Below, one piece after another: positions 46,776 to 55,415 of a stretch of 64,000 nt of DNA. Made by a program: the position numbers and the translations under genes. This DNA comes from VRUE01 sp963814915 (lineage in GTDB: Bacteria > Actinomycetota > Thermoleophilia > Solirubrobacterales > 70-9), in contig CAWFEI010000005.1 of NCBI GenBank assembly GCA_963814915.1, positions 496,001 through 560,000 on the forward strand, in the 5' to 3' direction. The notes beneath the pieces were generated by a model. The model was not told the DNA's origin. It did not search any database and worked only from the letters and a program-made list of their open reading frames with translations. Numbering within the stretch: the first letter of the stretch is position 1; each line of letters opens with the position of its first letter.

Positions 46776-47964
46776 CGGTGCGCTCAACCACCTCGGCCAG
46801 GTCCTTGTCGCCGCGGCCGGACAGGCTGAGGACGTCGTACCCCTCGCCACCGCCGTTCTCCAGCAGCCAGGCGATCGCGTGCGAGGACTCCAGCGCCGGG
46901 ATGATCCCCTCCAGCCTGGCGAGCTCGGAGAACGCGGCCAGCGCCGCCACGTCGGTGACGGAGGTGTAGGTGGCGCGGCCGCTGTCGCGCAGCTGCGCGT
47001 GCTCGGGGCCCACCCCCGGGTAGTCGAGCCCGGCGGAGACTGAATGCGCCTCGAGGATCTGGCCCTCGTCGTCGGCGATGACTGCCGAGAGCGAGCCGTG
47101 CAGAACCCCGGTGGTGCCGGCGCCGAGCGAGGCGCCATGGCGACCGCTCTCCAACCCCTCACCGGCTGCCTCGACGCCGATCAGTTGGACCGCCGCGTCG
47201 GCTACAAACGGGGTGAAGATCCCGATCGAGTTGGAGCCGCCGCCGACACATGCGATGACCCGCGCCGGCAGGCCGTCCTCGACCGCGAGCGCCTGCTCGC
47301 GGGCCTCGTCGCCGATCACCCGCTGCAGATCGCGGACGAGCGCCGGGAAGGGCGCCGGGCCGACGGCCGAGCCGATCACGTAGTGGGTCGTCTCGACGTT
47401 GGCGACCCAGTCGCGGATCGCCGCGCTGACCGCCTCCTTGAGCGTGCGCGCGCCGGCCTCGACCGGGGCGATCTCGGCGCCGAGGAGCTTCATCCGCTCG
47501 ACGTTCGGCGCCTGGCGACGGATGTCCTCGGTGCCCATGTAGACGACGCATTCGAGGCCGAGCAGGGCGCAGGCGGTCGCGGTCGCGACCCCGTGCTGGC
47601 CTGCGCCGGTCTCGGCGATTATCCGCAGCTTGCCCATCCGCTGCGCCAGCAGGACCTGGCCGACTGCGTTGTTGATCTTGTGGGCGCCGGTGTGGCAGAG
47701 GTCCTCGCGCTTCAGGTAGACGCGACGGCCGACCCGCTCCGAGAGCCGCTCGGCGAAGTACAACGGCGTCGGCCGCCCGACGAAGTCGCGACGCAGCGAG
47801 GCAAGGCGGACGCGGAAGTCCTCGTCGCCGCTCGCCTGCTTCCAGGCAGCGGTCAGCTCGTCCAGGGCCGGGATCAGGGTCTCAGGGACGTAGCGGCCAC
47901 CGTAGGGGCCGAATCGCCCATCGCATTCCGCCCGCGTGCTCTGCTCTCGCTCGTTCGCACTCAT
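46768..47964 (-). CDS. trpB: Tryptophan synthase beta chain
   Basis: PLP enzyme that joins indole and serine. The 398 residues show FGPYGGRYVPETLIPAL near the N-terminus, LKREDLCHTGAHKINNAVGQ with the PLP lysine (about K96), ETGAGQHGVATA, the phosphate-binding CVGGGSNSIGIF and SVSAGLDYPGVGPEHA. It is the classic TrpB1 type that pairs with TrpA. Start taken at the ATG at 47964; a GTG two codons earlier is possible. It lies 57 bases after trpF with a small hairpin in the gap. Confidence 0.97.
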   Translation of the reverse strand: MSANEREQSTRAECDGRFGPYGGRYVPETLIPALDELTAAWKQASGDEDFRVRLASLRRDFVGRPTPLYFAERLSERVGRRVYLKREDLCHTGAHKINNAVGQVLLAQRMGKLRIIAETGAGQHGVATATACALLGLECVVYMGTEDIRRQAPNVERMKLLGAEIAPVEAGARTLKEAVSAAIRDWVANVETTHYVIGSAVGPAPFPALVRDLQRVIGDEAREQALAVEDGLPARVIACVGGGSNSIGIFTPFVADAAVQLIGVEAAGEGLESGRHGASLGAGTTGVLHGSLSAVIADDEGQILEAHSVSAGLDYPGVGPEHAQLRDSGRATYTSVTDVAALAAFSELARLEGIIPALESSHAIAWLLENGGGEGYDVLSLSGRGDKDLAEVVERTGG

Positions 47965-47991
47965 GATCACCGGAGATCTTGCTCTCTCCCT

Positions 47992-48008
47992 CCCGCGTCC
48001 GCCGCGGG
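47992..48008. other. Small hairpin in the trpF-trpB gap
   Basis: CCCGCG at 47992-47997 pairs with CGCGGG at 48003-48008 around a 5-base loop, 14 bases after the trpF stop. It may slow decay or partly end transcription between trpF and trpB. Its role is unknown. Confidence 0.35.
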
Positions 48009-48021
48009 CGGGCGAACCTTG

Positions 48022-48651
48022 TCAGGTTTTGACCGCCTCGGACGCCGCCTCGAAGAAGGCGGTCATCGCCGCGTGGTCCTTGCGACCGGGCTCGGACTCG
48101 ACGCCGCTGGCGACGTCGACGGCGTAGGGGCGGGTGACCGCGATCGCCTCGGCGACGTTCTCGGGCCGCAGCCCGCCGGCGACGATCGCCGGAACCTGCG
48201 AGCGCCGCTCGCCCAGCAGCCCCCAGTCGAAGCTCTCGCCGCTACCGCCCCAGAGCCCCTTGCCACGCTTGTCGAAAAGGTGGAAGTCGGTCCGGAAGGC
48301 CTCCGCGGCATGGACGTCGGCGGCGCTGGAGACGTGAACGGCCTTGATCACCTTGACCCCGGTTTTCCGCGCCACCTCACCGCAGAACGAAGGCCCCTCT
48401 TCCCCGTTCAGCTGCACCATCGTCAACCCCGCATCCTCGACCGCCTTCGCAACCTCATCCAACTCGGGATTCACGAACACCCCGACCACCTCGAGCTTCC
48501 GCCGAAACGCAGCAGATATCCGCACAGCTTCGGCAGCCTCGACAGCCCGCGGACTCTCTACGTAATGGATCAACCCAATAGCCCAAGCCCCCAGCCGCAC
48601 GGCCTCGGCCGCGTCGTCCAAATCGGTGATCCCGCAGAACTTGACCCTCAT
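48022..48651 (-). CDS. trpF: Phosphoribosylanthranilate isomerase
   Basis: Amadori rearrangement of N-(5-phosphoribosyl)anthranilate to CdRP in tryptophan synthesis. The 209 residues start MRVKFCGITDLDDAAEAV with the catalytic cysteine C6 and carry VGVFVNPELDEV, VQLNGEE, KAVHVSSAADV and the catalytic aspartate with the phosphate site in AVDVASGVESEPG. A separate trpF means the PriA (HisA/TrpF) solution known from streptomycetes and mycobacteria is not needed here. ATG has TACTCT 7 bases upstream and no SD, pointing to a promoter inside the trp run, after htrA. Confidence 0.95.
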   Translation of the reverse strand: MRVKFCGITDLDDAAEAVRLGAWAIGLIHYVESPRAVEAAEAVRISAAFRRKLEVVGVFVNPELDEVAKAVEDAGLTMVQLNGEEGPSFCGEVARKTGVKVIKAVHVSSAADVHAAEAFRTDFHLFDKRGKGLWGGSGESFDWGLLGERRSQVPAIVAGGLRPENVAEAIAVTRPYAVDVASGVESEPGRKDHAAMTAFFEAASEAVKT

Positions 48652-48658
48652 GGAAAGC

Positions 48659-48664
48659 AGAGTA
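48659..48664 (-). promoter_or_regulatory. Putative internal -10 element (TACTCT) before trpF
   Basis: TACTCT lies 7 bases before the trpF ATG in the 40-base htrA-trpF gap. It would give a separate leaderless trpFBA transcript. Confidence 0.45.
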
Positions 48665-48691
48665 CGTGAAGCGCAAACGCAACTCGGGCGC

Positions 48692-49900
48692 TCAGCGCGA
48701 AGGCACTTCTTCGGCCGAGGCCGGCCGCACGCCGAGCTTCACCGTGACGGTCTTCTGCTTGCCGTCGCGATCGATCGTCAGTTCCATCTTCTCGCCCGGC
48801 GAGGCTGCGTTGACGGCGTTGATCACTTCTTCCATCCCATCGACCTTTTCGCCGTTCACCGCGGTGATCACGTCGCCGCCGAGCCGCACGCTGGCACCTT
48901 CGATCGTCGCCGAGGTGTCGCCGCCCTTGAGGCCCGCCTGCTCGGCCGGGCCGCCCTTGACGACTTCGTTGACCAGCACGCCGTGCTTCTCGGGCAGCTT
49001 CAGGGCTTCGGCCAGATCGGGGGTGATGCTGCCGCCACTGATGCCAAGGTAGGCGTGCTTGACTTCGCCGTGGTCTTCAATCTGGCCGATGACTTCGCGC
49101 GCCGTGTTGATCGGCACCGCGAACCCGATCCCGACGTTGCCGTTACCGCTGCCGCCGGTCTGGATCTGGGAGTTGATCCCGATCACCCGGCCGCTGCCGT
49201 CGATCAGCGGCCCACCGGAATTGCCGGGGTTGATCGCCGCGTCGGTCTGGATCACATGCGAGATCGAGAATCCGTTGGGGGCCTGAATCTGGCGCTGCAG
49301 CGCGGAGATGATGCCGCTGGTAACGGTCCGGTCGAGCCCGAACGGGTTGCCGATCGCGACGACCGGTTCGCCGACCTGGACCTTGGAGGAGTCACCGAGG
49401 GCGAGGGGGTGAAGGCTGTCTTCGGGGGCGTCGACCTTGAGCAGCGCGACGTCGGTCGCCGGGTCGGTGCCGACGACTTCCGCGGTGTAGGTCCTGTCGG
49501 AGGAGCCGAGCTTGACCTCCACCTTGTCGGAGTCTTCGACCACGTGGTTGTTGGTGACGATGTGGCCTTCGGTGTCGATCAGAAAGCCCGAGCCGGTCGC
49601 GATGCCGCCCCCTTCGGGTTCCCCGAAGGGGCTGAGGCCGGAGGTTTCTCCGGACTTGAGCTGGGAGGAGATGAAGGCGACCCCCTGGCCGTCGTGGCGG
49701 TAGATCTCGTTGACGACGTTCGCGCCCCCGCCTTCTTCCTGGGAGTCCACGGGCGCGGCGAGCGGTTCGCTGACCGTGACGGTCGAGCCGCCGTCGCCGG
49801 CCTGGATCCAGCCGGCCGCGATCGCCACCCAGCCGAAGGCGGCGACGACGATGCCGCCCAGCAGGGCCGAGCCGAACGGGCCTTTGAAGATGCGCTTCAT
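48692..49900 (-). CDS. htrA: HtrA/DegP-type serine protease, membrane-anchored
   Basis: Envelope quality-control protease. A single N-terminal membrane helix (about 10-32) anchors it with the catalytic part outside. The triad is visible as H119 in TNNHVVED, D150 in DPATDVALLKV and S228 in INPGNSGGPLID. One C-terminal PDZ domain (LGISGGSITPDLAEAL to the end) follows. 402 residues from the ATG at 49900; a GTG two codons earlier is possible. It lies between trpC and trpF, in the trp run but unrelated to tryptophan synthesis. The gap before it is A/T-rich with an AAGTT/AACTT repeat and may hold its own promoter. Confidence 0.95.
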   Translation of the reverse strand: MKRIFKGPFGSALLGGIVVAAFGWVAIAAGWIQAGDGGSTVTVSEPLAAPVDSQEEGGGANVVNEIYRHDGQGVAFISSQLKSGETSGLSPFGEPEGGGIATGSGFLIDTEGHIVTNNHVVEDSDKVEVKLGSSDRTYTAEVVGTDPATDVALLKVDAPEDSLHPLALGDSSKVQVGEPVVAIGNPFGLDRTVTSGIISALQRQIQAPNGFSISHVIQTDAAINPGNSGGPLIDGSGRVIGINSQIQTGGSGNGNVGIGFAVPINTAREVIGQIEDHGEVKHAYLGISGGSITPDLAEALKLPEKHGVLVNEVVKGGPAEQAGLKGGDTSATIEGASVRLGGDVITAVNGEKVDGMEEVINAVNAASPGEKMELTIDRDGKQKTVTVKLGVRPASAEEVPSR

Positions 49901-49952
49901 CGGCACGCGATGATGCAGGGGATCCTCAAAGTTCTTCTAAAACTTCGCCGGG

Positions 49953-50753
49953 CTAGGGGAGGTGGTGCTCGCGGGTGCCCTCGTCGACGCCGGTCAGCTC
50001 GCGGGTCAGCGCCTCCGGGTCGGTGCAGCTCATCAGCGCCGAGCCGATCAGCACCGCGTCGACCCCGACCCGCTCCAGCTCCTCCAGCTCCGAGCGGGCG
50101 GAGATGCCGCTCTCGGCGACGACCGTCTTGCCGGCCGGCACGTCGGGCATCAGCTCGTAGGTGGTGGCGACGTCGACCGTCCCCTCGTCGAGGTTGCGGT
50201 TGTTGATCCCGATCACGTCGGCGTCGAGCCGCAGCGCCCGCTCCAGCTCCTCGCCGTCGTGCACCTCGACCAGGCAGTCGAGGTCCAGCCCGCGCGCCGT
50301 CTCATACATCTGGCGCAGCTCGTCGTCCGCGAGCGCCCAGACGATCAACAGCACGGCGTCGGCGCCGTGCACGGCCGCCTCGAACAGCTGGTAGGTGTCG
50401 ACGATGAAGTCCTTGCGCAGGATCGGCAGGCTGCAGGCGGCGCGGGCGGCGCGCAGATCGTCGAGCGAGCCGCCGAAGTGCCGTTCGTCGGTGAGCACCG
50501 AGAGGGCCGCCGCGCCGCCGCGCTCATAGGCGCTGACCTGCTCGGCGACCGTCGCCTCGGCGGCGATGTCCCCGGCGCTCGGTGAGCGCCGCTTGAACTC
50601 CGCGATCACCGAGAGCCCGGGCCGGACCAGCGCCTCGTTGAAGGGGCGGTCGTCCGCGCGGCTTTGCAGCCTCGATTCGAGGTCGGCCTGCGAAGTTTGG
50701 GCGCGGCGGTCCTCCACCCCTGCGCGCGCCGCGGCGATCAGCTGCTCGATCAT
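49953..50753 (-). CDS. trpC: Indole-3-glycerol phosphate synthase
   Basis: Ring closure of CdRP to indole-3-glycerol phosphate. Signatures: VIAEFKRRSPSAGDI with catalytic lysine, FGGSLDDLRAARA, LPILRKDFIVDTYQ with the second lysine, CLVEVHDGEELERAL, IGINNRNLDEGTVD and VAESGISARSEL. The start is set at the ATG at 50753 (MIEQLIAAARAG), giving 266 residues; the open frame runs to 50819 but that would overlap trpD. Follows trpD by 37 bases. Chain length and order match stand-alone TrpC proteins. Confidence 0.96.
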   Translation of the reverse strand: MIEQLIAAARAGVEDRRAQTSQADLESRLQSRADDRPFNEALVRPGLSVIAEFKRRSPSAGDIAAEATVAEQVSAYERGGAAALSVLTDERHFGGSLDDLRAARAACSLPILRKDFIVDTYQLFEAAVHGADAVLLIVWALADDELRQMYETARGLDLDCLVEVHDGEELERALRLDADVIGINNRNLDEGTVDVATTYELMPDVPAGKTVVAESGISARSELEELERVGVDAVLIGSALMSCTDPEALTRELTGVDEGTREHHLP

Positions 50754-50790
50754 TCCCACTTGAGAGAGGAGCCTAGCCCAGACGGCCGCT

Positions 50791-51819
50791 TTAGCCGGCC
50801 AGTCGGGTGGTGGTTGCAATCAGACGGTCGAGCAGGTCGCTCGCCGCCCCGCCGTCGATCGCCGACCTCGCCATCTCGACGCCCTCGCCGAGCTCGGCCG
50901 CCTTGCCGCCGACGCATATCGCCGCCCCGGCGTTGAGCAGGACGAGATCACGCCGCGGCCCCGCCTCGCCGGCCAGCACCGCACGCGATGCGACTGCATT
51001 CTCCTCCGGGCTCCCGCCGGCGACCTGCTCGAGATCGCCAGGGGCCAGGCCGAACTCTCCGGGCTCGACGAAGTGCTCCTCGGTGCGGCCTTCGGCGACC
51101 TCGATAACCCGCGTGCGGGCGGAGATCGAGAGCTCATCGACCCCGTCCTCGGCGGCGACGACCATCGCCCGCACGCTGCCCAGGCCGACCAGGGCCTCGG
51201 CGATGGTCTCCTGGTAGTGGCGGTCGGAGACGCCGAGCAGCTGGCGCTCGGCCCCCGCCGGGTTGGTCAGTGGGCCGAGGAAGTTGAAGATCGTGCGCAC
51301 CCCGAGCGCCTTGCGGACCGGGACGACGTGGGCCATCGCGGCGTGGTGGCGCGGCGCGAACATGAAGCCGAAGCCGAGCTCGTCGATGCACTCGCCGACC
51401 CGCTCAGGATCGAGGTCGATTCGCACCCCGAGCGCCTCGAGCAGGTCGGCCGAGCCGCAGCGGCTGGTGTTGGACCGGTTGCCGTGCTTGGCGACCGCGC
51501 AGCCCGCGGCGGCGGCCACCAGCGCGGCGGTGGTCGAGACGTTGAAGGTCGAGGGCCCACCCCCCGTGCCGGCCGTGTCGACCAGGTCCTCGCGCGAGGT
51601 CTCAACGGCGGCGGCGAGCGAGCGCATCGTCCGCGCCAGGCCGACCAGCTCGGGCACGGTCTCGCCCTTCGCCCGCAGGGCGACCAGGAAGGCGCCGGTC
51701 TGCACCTGCTCGGCACGGCCCTCCATGATCTCCGCCAGCACCGCCCCGGCGTGGTCGGAGGTCAGGTGGTCGCCCCTGCAGACGGCGTCGATCGCGCGGG
51801 TGACGATCTCGTTAGGCAT
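50791..51819 (-). CDS. trpD: Anthranilate phosphoribosyltransferase
   Basis: Transfers phosphoribose from PRPP to anthranilate. The 342 residues show DTAGTGGGPSTFNVST (PRPP site), AKHGNRSNTSRCGSADLLEALG with the anthranilate site, FMFAPRHHAAMAHVVPVRKA and RTIFNFLGPLTNPAGA, as in the type III phosphoribosyltransferase fold. The N-terminus has the usual helical dimer domain. Start overlaps the trpG stop by 8 bases, so the glutamine amidotransferase and this enzyme are coupled although not fused. Confidence 0.96.
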   Translation of the reverse strand: MPNEIVTRAIDAVCRGDHLTSDHAGAVLAEIMEGRAEQVQTGAFLVALRAKGETVPELVGLARTMRSLAAAVETSREDLVDTAGTGGGPSTFNVSTTAALVAAAAGCAVAKHGNRSNTSRCGSADLLEALGVRIDLDPERVGECIDELGFGFMFAPRHHAAMAHVVPVRKALGVRTIFNFLGPLTNPAGAERQLLGVSDRHYQETIAEALVGLGSVRAMVVAAEDGVDELSISARTRVIEVAEGRTEEHFVEPGEFGLAPGDLEQVAGGSPEENAVASRAVLAGEAGPRRDLVLLNAGAAICVGGKAAELGEGVEMARSAIDGGAASDLLDRLIATTTRLAG

Positions 51820-52384
51820 TCAGCCGCTCCCCGAGGAAGTTGGCCAGCAGGTGCTTGCCCTGTGGTGTCAAGACGGACTCGGGGTGGAACTGGACGCCCT
51901 CGGCCGGCAGCTCGCGGTGGCGGGCGCCCATCACGACATCGCCGAGCCGGGCGCTGCGCTCGAGCACGTCCGGCAGGTCGGGATCGACGACCAGCGAGTG
52001 GTAGCGGCCTGCGACGAGCGGTGTCGGCAGGCCGGCGTAGATCGCCCTACCGTCATGCTCGATCTCGGCGTCCTTGCCGTGGATCGGCTCGCCCTGCACT
52101 GTGCGGCCGCCGAAAGCCTCAACCAGCGATTGGTGGCCGAGACAGACGCCGAGCACCGGCGTGCCGGCCTCGGCGAAGGCACGGATCGCCTCGACCGAGA
52201 TCCCCGCCTCGGCCGGCGTACAGGGCCCGGGCGAGACGACGAGCCTGTCGGCGCCGCGCTCGAGCAGCTCGCCGACCTCGGCGCGGTCGTTGCGCACGAC
52301 CTCGGGCTCCGCCCCCAGCTCGCCCAGGTACTGGACGAGGTTGTAGGTGAAGCTGTCGTAGTTGTCGATCACCAGCACCTTCAT
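51812..52384 (-). CDS. trpG: Anthranilate synthase component II (glutamine amidotransferase)
   Basis: Class I glutaminase that supplies ammonia to TrpE and, in many bacteria, also to the folate enzyme PabB. The 190 residues have VLVIDNYDSFTYNLVQYL at the start, SPGPCTPAEAG, the nucleophile in LGVCLGHQSL (C81), and the His/Glu pair in VQFHPESVLT. It lies 3 bases after trpE. Because it is the amphibolic type by sequence, a shared role in folate synthesis cannot be ruled out. Confidence 0.96.
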   Translation of the reverse strand: MKVLVIDNYDSFTYNLVQYLGELGAEPEVVRNDRAEVGELLERGADRLVVSPGPCTPAEAGISVEAIRAFAEAGTPVLGVCLGHQSLVEAFGGRTVQGEPIHGKDAEIEHDGRAIYAGLPTPLVAGRYHSLVVDPDLPDVLERSARLGDVVMGARHRELPAEGVQFHPESVLTPQGKHLLANFLGERLNA

Positions 52385-52387
52385 CGC

Positions 52388-53899
52388 TCAGGGCCAATCG
52401 GGTTGTTCGCAGGCCAGCTCGACGGCGCGGAAGACCGCCTTGGCCTTGTTGACCGACTCGTTGTACTCATAGGCGGGCTTGGCGTCGGCGACGGTGCCGC
52501 CGCCCGCCTGCACGTGGACCTGGCCGTCCTTGATCACCACGGTGCGAATGTGGATCGCGGTGTCGAGGTCGCCGCTCCAGGAGAGGTACCCGATCGCACC
52601 GCCGTAGGAGCAGCGCTTGACCGGCTCGAGCTCGTCGATGATCTGCATCGCCCGCACCTTGGGTGCGCCGGAGAGCGTGCCGGCCGGCAGCGCCGAGCGC
52701 AGCACGTCCATCGCCCCGACGCCCTCTCGAAGGGTCCCGGAGACCTGGCTGACGATGTGCAGGACGTGCGAGTAGGTCTCGACGACCATCAGCTCGTCGA
52801 CGGCGACCGAGCCGTACTCGCAGACGCGGCCGAGGTCGTTGCGGCCGAGGTCGACGAGCATCACGTGCTCGGCCCGCTCCTTGGCGTCGTTGACCAGGCG
52901 CTCGGCGAGGCGGCGGTCCTCCTCCTCGTCGCTGCCGCGCGGGTAGGTCCCCGCGATCGGCCGGGTCTCCACCCGGCGTCCCTGGACCTTGACCAACGGC
53001 TCGGGCGAGGCGCCGGCGATCTGGAAGTCACCGAACTCGAGGAAGTACATGTAGGGCGACGGGTTGACGGCGCGCAGGCCGCGGTAGACCGAGAAGGCCT
53101 CGACCGGGGCCGGCGCCGAGAAGCGCTGCGAGGGCACGACCTGGAAGGCGTCCCCGGCGTGGACGTACTCGATGATCCGCTGCACCGCGCCTTCGAAGTC
53201 CGCGCGCTCGAAGTTGGAGCTGAAACGGGGCGGCTCCGTGACGGCCGGGCTGTCGGGGACGGGCACCGCGGAGCGCAGGCGGCCACGCACCTCGGCGATC
53301 GTCGCCACGGCGCGCTCGTAAGCAGCGTCGATCCCGCCCTCGTCGTCCGCGAAAGCGCAGGACATGATCGTCAGCTCGTGGCGCAGGTGGTCGAAGACGA
53401 GCAGCACGTCGGTGATCATCAGCGCCATGTCGGGCATGCCGAGCGGGTCGGGGTTGGGCTCGCCCAGCGGCTCGACCGTGCGCACCAGGTCGTACCCGAA
53501 GAAGCCGACGGCGCCGCCGGCGAACGGCGGCAGGCCCTCGACGGGAGCGAGCTCGAACCGGCCGAGCGTCTCCGCAACGGCCGCGTAGGGGTCCTCCACC
53601 CCGCGATCCTCCACCCCGCTCTCGCTCATCGTGCCGTCGCTCCAGCGCAACACGGAGCGCGGCCGGATGCCGACGAACGAGTAACGGCCGACCTGGCCCT
53701 GCTCGGCGGACTCGAGAAGGAAACAGGGCGCCCCCTCGGGCTCGCCGGCGCGCAGCTTGAGGAAGGCGGACACCGGCGTCTCGCAGTCGTCGACGAATCG
53801 TGTCCGAACCGGGACCACGTTGCCTTCGGCCGCAAGCGCTCGGGCACCCTCAAGGCCGGGCTCGACGCGCAGGTCCCTGCTGTCAGCGGCGACGGCCAT
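52388..53899 (-). CDS. trpE: Anthranilate synthase component I
   Basis: Makes anthranilate from chorismate with ammonia from TrpG. The 503 residues carry an N-terminal regulatory half and a chorismate-binding half with SPYMYFLEFGDFQIAGASPE, RPIAGTYPRGSDEEEDR, VMLVDLGRNDLGRV, YSHVLHIVSQVSG, PAGTLSGAPKVRAM and YGGAIGYLSWSG. An LLESAEQGQVGRYSF motif near residue 40-54 is the usual tryptophan feedback site. The start overlaps the hisIE stop region by 17 bases. All motifs are intact. Confidence 0.97.
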   Translation of the reverse strand: MAVAADSRDLRVEPGLEGARALAAEGNVVPVRTRFVDDCETPVSAFLKLRAGEPEGAPCFLLESAEQGQVGRYSFVGIRPRSVLRWSDGTMSESGVEDRGVEDPYAAVAETLGRFELAPVEGLPPFAGGAVGFFGYDLVRTVEPLGEPNPDPLGMPDMALMITDVLLVFDHLRHELTIMSCAFADDEGGIDAAYERAVATIAEVRGRLRSAVPVPDSPAVTEPPRFSSNFERADFEGAVQRIIEYVHAGDAFQVVPSQRFSAPAPVEAFSVYRGLRAVNPSPYMYFLEFGDFQIAGASPEPLVKVQGRRVETRPIAGTYPRGSDEEEDRRLAERLVNDAKERAEHVMLVDLGRNDLGRVCEYGSVAVDELMVVETYSHVLHIVSQVSGTLREGVGAMDVLRSALPAGTLSGAPKVRAMQIIDELEPVKRCSYGGAIGYLSWSGDLDTAIHIRTVVIKDGQVHVQAGGGTVADAKPAYEYNESVNKAKAVFRAVELACEQPDWP

Positions 53900-54491
53900 T
53901 GAGGATCTCCATCACCGCGGCCTGGGGAACCTCACGCGAGGCGAGCAGCACGCTCAGGTGGTACAGCAGGTCGGCCGCCTCTTCGGCGACGCGCTCGTCG
54001 GTCTCCTCGCGCGCCGCGCGCACGACCTCCTCCGCCTCCTCGGCGACCTTCTCGCCGATCAGCTTCGGGTCGTCGAGCAGCTTCACCGTGTAGCTGCCGT
54101 CCGGGCGCTCGGCGGCGCGGCGGCGCAGCGTGCGCTGCAGGACCGCGAGCGCCTCGTGCTCAACGGGCGCCGGCTCGCCGTCGCCCAGCTCGCGGTAGAA
54201 GCAGGAGCGCTCGCCGGTGTGGCATGCGGGCCCGGTCGGCTCGACCAGGGCGACGATCGCGTCCCCATCACAGTCGACCCGAAGTTGCCTCAGCTTCAGA
54301 ACATGACCGGACTCTTCCCCTTTTCGCCATATCTGCCCACGCGAACGGCTGAAGAAGTGAACTTCCCCACTCTCGAGGGTCAAACGAAGCGACTCGGCAT
54401 TCATGTAGGCGAGCGTCAGCACCTCGCCGCTGGCGTAGTCCTGGGCTACGCATGGGGCCAGCCCCCGCTCGTCGAAGTTCAGATCCAGCAT
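53883..54491 (-). CDS. hisIE: Bifunctional phosphoribosyl-AMP cyclohydrolase / phosphoribosyl-ATP pyrophosphatase
   Basis: Catalyses steps two and three of histidine synthesis in one chain. Residues 1-105 are the HisI domain (LAYMNAESLRLTL, HFFSRSRGQIWRKG, DCDGDAIVALVEPTGPACHT, with the zinc cysteines). Residues about 115-202 are the HisE domain (EEAEEVVRAAREE, ADLLYHLSVLLA). The fusion is common in proteobacteria and Firmicutes, whereas most actinobacteria have separate hisI and hisE, so this is notable. It heads the trp run and overlaps trpE by 17 bases. ATG has TACGAT 6 bases upstream, so it is likely leaderless. Confidence 0.95.
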   Translation of the reverse strand: MLDLNFDERGLAPCVAQDYASGEVLTLAYMNAESLRLTLESGEVHFFSRSRGQIWRKGEESGHVLKLRQLRVDCDGDAIVALVEPTGPACHTGERSCFYRELGDGEPAPVEHEALAVLQRTLRRRAAERPDGSYTVKLLDDPKLIGEKVAEEAEEVVRAAREETDERVAEEAADLLYHLSVLLASREVPQAAVMEILNGRRR

Positions 54492-54497
54492 CGAACC

Positions 54498-54503
54498 ATC
54501 GTA
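54498..54503 (-). promoter_or_regulatory. Putative -10 element (TACGAT) for hisIE and trp genes
   Basis: TACGAT lies 6 bases before the hisIE ATG in the 30-base gap after era. Leaderless geometry, no Shine-Dalgarno. It is the probable promoter for hisIE-trpEGDC. Confidence 0.5.
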
Positions 54504-54521
54504 TGGCAGCGGCTGGAGGCC

Positions 54522-55415
54522 CTACTCGATGCCGAGCCGATCGAGCAGATCCTCGTCGCGGCGCCAGCGGCTGCGGACGCGGACCTGGAGGTCGAGGTGG
54601 ACCTTGGCGCCCAGCTCGGCTTCCAGCGAGCGGCGGGCGGCGGTGCCGATCTCGCCGACCTTGGCGCCGCCCTTGCCGATCAGGATGCCCTTCTGGGACT
54701 CGGTCTCGGCCCAGACCTCGGCGCGAACGGTGACCAGGCCGTCCTCGCGCCGGCCGACCTCCTTCACGTTTACCTCGACCGAGTGCGGAATCTCGTCGCG
54801 GGTGCGGTTGAGCACCTGCTCGCGGATCAGCTCGGCGAGCATCGTCTCACCGGGTTGGTCGCTGTGGTCCTCCGGCGGGTAAAGATAGGGGCCCTCGGGG
54901 AGGAGCTCCGCGAGCCGCTCGACCAGCGCCGCGAGGCCCTCGCCGCGGCGGGCGCTGATCGGGAAGACCTCGTCGACGCCCTCCAGCTCGGCCGCCTCGG
55001 CAAGCACGGGCACCAGCTGGTTGGGCCCGACCGTGTCGACCTTGTTGACCACGCAGATCGTCGGCAGCTTGCTCTTCGCCTCGACCAGGGCGTGGGCGAT
55101 GAAGCGGTCGCCGGGGCCGATCCCCTGCTCGCCGTTGACGACCAGCAGGGCCAGGTCGGAATCGGCCAGCTCGCGCTCGACCCGGTTCTGCATGCGCTGG
55201 GTCAGGACGTCGCGCGGCTTCTGCACGCCGGGCAGGTCGACGAGGACCAGCTGAGTGCCGTTCTCGGGGTCCGTGGCGATCCCGCGGATCGCCCGCCTGG
55301 TCGTCTGCGGGCGCATCGAGACGATCGCGACGCGGCTGCCGACGATCGCGTTGACCAGGGTCGACTTGCCGACGTTCGGCCGCCCCGCCAGCCCGACGAA
55401 CCCGGCGCGGGTCAC
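54522..55415 (-). CDS. era: GTPase Era
   Basis: Ribosome-assembly GTPase that binds the 3' end of 16S rRNA. The 297 residues have the G1 loop GRPNVGKST at 11-19, the switch region RPQTTRRAIRGI, G3 DLPGVQKP, G4 NKVD (VVNKVDTVG) and a C-terminal KH domain with IIGKGG-like ILIGKGGAKVGEIGTAARR. Start is GTG overlapping the ybeY stop (GTGA). The ybeY-era pairing is conserved and reflects joint roles in 16S rRNA maturation. All parts are intact. Confidence 0.96.
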   Translation of the reverse strand: MTRAGFVGLAGRPNVGKSTLVNAIVGSRVAIVSMRPQTTRRAIRGIATDPENGTQLVLVDLPGVQKPRDVLTQRMQNRVERELADSDLALLVVNGEQGIGPGDRFIAHALVEAKSKLPTICVVNKVDTVGPNQLVPVLAEAAELEGVDEVFPISARRGEGLAALVERLAELLPEGPYLYPPEDHSDQPGETMLAELIREQVLNRTRDEIPHSVEVNVKEVGRREDGLVTVRAEVWAETESQKGILIGKGGAKVGEIGTAARRSLEAELGAKVHLDLQVRVRSRWRRDEDLLDRLGIE

